Below are positions 62,960-64,000 of a stretch of 64,000 nucleotides of DNA, one piece after another. The DNA lies in assembly GCF_001667315.1 (NCBI RefSeq), contig NZ_LZHT01000005.1:124001-188000 (forward strand). The letters run 5' to 3'. Positions within the stretch are counted from its first letter, which is position 1, and each line of letters starts with the position of its first letter. The position numbers and the translations under genes are program-made. The stretch comes from Mycobacterium sp. 852002-10029_SCH5224772. GTDB lineage: Bacteria > Actinomycetota > Actinomycetes > Mycobacteriales > Mycobacteriaceae. The notes beneath the pieces are model-generated. The model searched no databases and was not told where the DNA came from. It saw only the letters and a program-made list of their open reading frames with translations.

Positions 62960-62990
62960 TCGCGGGCGGCACGCGCGCCTGGTGTCGCGC

Positions 62991-64000
62991 CTATCGTGCC
63001 GAAACCTGGCCCGCGATCGCCTTTTTGTCGATCTTGCCGATCGGTGTGGTCGGCAGTGATGTCATCGGCACTAAGACGTCGGGCCGGGCGTGCGCGGCCA
63101 CACCGCGTTCGTCGAGATAGCCGTTCAACTCCGCAAGCGACAGTCCCTGGCCCTTGAAAACGACTGCCGCACAGATTTTCTCACCCAGGTAGGGGTCGGG
63201 CAGTGCTACCGCGGCGGCCGAGAAGATCGCCGGGTGGCTGTGCATCTGCTCCTCGAGGTCTGCCGCGGAGATGGTTTCGCCGCCACGGCAGATGACGTCC
63301 TTGACGCGGCCGGTGACCACCACGTAGCCGTCGTCCCCGATCCGAACCAGGTCACCGCTACGGAAGAAGCCGTCGGTGTCAAAGCAGCGTTCATTGTCGC
63401 GCTCGGCGCGGAAGTAGCCGTTGAACGTGTACGGTCCGCGCACCAGCAATTCACCCTCCTCACCGGGGGGCGCCGGCTCACCGGCCGCATCGACGACCCG
63501 CAACTCGTCGGCGGGGGACAACGGACGCCCCTGCGTGTGCTCGGTGAGTTCGGGTGGATCGCCGAGGCGGGTGTAGTTCAGCAGCCCCTCGGCCATCCCG
63601 AACACCTGCTGCAGGCCCGGGGTCAGGGCGGTGCGCACCAAGCGGGCGTCCTCGGGCTCGAGCTTGGCGCCGCCGACTTGCAAGAGCCGCAAGGTCTTTG
63701 GGGTCACCGGCTCCCACTCGCAGGCCTGCGCCCACAGTTTGGCCAGGGCCGGCACCAGGGCGGTGACCGTGACGCCGTGCCGGTCGACGGCGGCGAAGGC
63801 CGCCTCGGGGCTGGGGTCGGTGCCGAACACGGTGGTGGCGCCCACCGTCATCGCGCCGAGCAGGCCGGGACAGGCGAGCGGGAAATTGTGGCCGGCCGAC
63901 AGCACCGCCAGATAGACGTCGTCGGAGCTGAGCCCGCAGAGTTCGGCGCTGGCGGTCGCGTTGAACACGTAATCGTCGTGGGTGCGGGGGATGAGCTTGG
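62991..64000 (-). CDS. mbtA: MbtA-type salicyl-AMP ligase (mycobactin synthesis), N-terminus outside window
   Basis: The visible 336 codons cover the C-terminal two thirds. YLAVLSAGHNFPLACPGLLGAMTVGATTVFG, VTALVPALAKLWAQACEWEPV and FGMAEGLLNYTRLGDPPE lie in the adenylation core. RSGDLVRIGDDGYVVVTGRVKDVICRGGETIS (A7/A8) and PTTPIGKIDKKAI (A10 Lys) close it. It matches MbtA (Rv2384) along the whole part seen. The enzyme activates salicylate as AMP ester and loads it on MbtB in mycobactin assembly. It runs off the right edge, so the mbt cluster presumably continues there. Convergent with the DAHP synthase gene, 31 bp apart. Confidence 0.88.
   Translation of the reverse strand, partial: KLIPRTHDDYVFNATASAELCGLSSDDVYLAVLSAGHNFPLACPGLLGAMTVGATTVFGTDPSPEAAFAAVDRHGVTVTALVPALAKLWAQACEWEPVTPKTLRLLQVGGAKLEPEDARLVRTALTPGLQQVFGMAEGLLNYTRLGDPPELTEHTQGRPLSPADELRVVDAAGEPAPPGEEGELLVRGPYTFNGYFRAERDNERCFDTDGFFRSGDLVRIGDDGYVVVTGRVKDVICRGGETISAADLEEQMHSHPAIFSAAAVALPDPYLGEKICAAVVFKGQGLSLAELNGYLDERGVAAHARPDVLVPMTSLPTTPIGKIDKKAIAGQVSAR

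Overview
The window is high-GC actinobacterial DNA and almost certainly comes from a slow-growing-type Mycobacterium. It carries a PPE protein with the SVP motif, the 3' part of an MbtA-type salicyl-AMP ligase, a PapA-like acyltransferase, two Acg-family nitroreductases, an Rv1733c-like membrane protein, mycofactocin-type short-chain dehydrogenases and many GTG starts with 4-bp stop/start overlaps. No tRNA, rRNA, insertion sequence or CRISPR array was found.

Layout. (1) 1-17.7 kb is a catabolic gene neighbourhood: a thiolase-like protein, an HpcH/HpaI aldolase, a TauD-like dioxygenase, a D-2-hydroxyacid dehydrogenase, two enoyl-CoA hydratases, an amidohydrolase, two acyl-CoA dehydrogenases, a thioesterase, a dihydrodipicolinate-reductase-like enzyme, a nitroreductase, two mycofactocin-type SDRs, a double CMD protein, a SnoaL-like protein and a cytochrome P450, with two TetR regulators. 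The substrate is not evident. (2) 17.7-48.5 kb is a hypoxia / nitric-oxide region. It contains an acg-tgs pair with a DosR-like box, an operon of a SufR-like regulator, an NnrS-like protein and a membrane-anchored NirK, three hemerythrin proteins (one with DUF2249), an OsmC protein, ferredoxins, a second acg beside a second SufR-like regulator and a group III truncated hemoglobin, a membrane molybdo-oxidoreductase divergent from fdxA, a BKACE-ferredoxin fusion, a PucR regulator and a quinol-type NO reductase operon. Aconitase and an enolase-superfamily gene lie inside it. Relics of sdhB and ctaD lie together at 34.2-35.0 kb. (3) 48.6-57 kb is cell-envelope: a small secreted protein, a PPE protein, then a minus-strand series of a PapA-like acyltransferase, a double ABC-2 permease, an HxxxDG acyltransferase and a polytopic membrane protein. 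(4) 57.9-64 kb holds malic enzyme, an SDR divergent from a LysR regulator, a type I DAHP synthase behind a probable attenuator, and mbtA running off the right edge.

How it works together. Region 2 encodes the parts for nitrite to NO (NirK) and NO to N2O (quinol NO reductase), plus NO/O2-binding proteins (truncated hemoglobin, hemerythrins, NnrS-like) and two predicted Fe-S sensor regulators. Five copies of one inverted repeat, TTTAtACAA-N6/7-TTGTgtAAA, lie in front of osmC-hemerythrin-ferredoxin, a cupin gene, the molybdo-oxidoreductase/fdxA divergent pair, the BKACE-ferredoxin gene and norB. This points to one unassigned regulon. At the right end, a 24-residue leader peptide with adjacent Tyr-Trp-Arg-Phe codons and an intrinsic terminator precede the DAHP synthase gene, suggesting aromatic amino acid attenuation.
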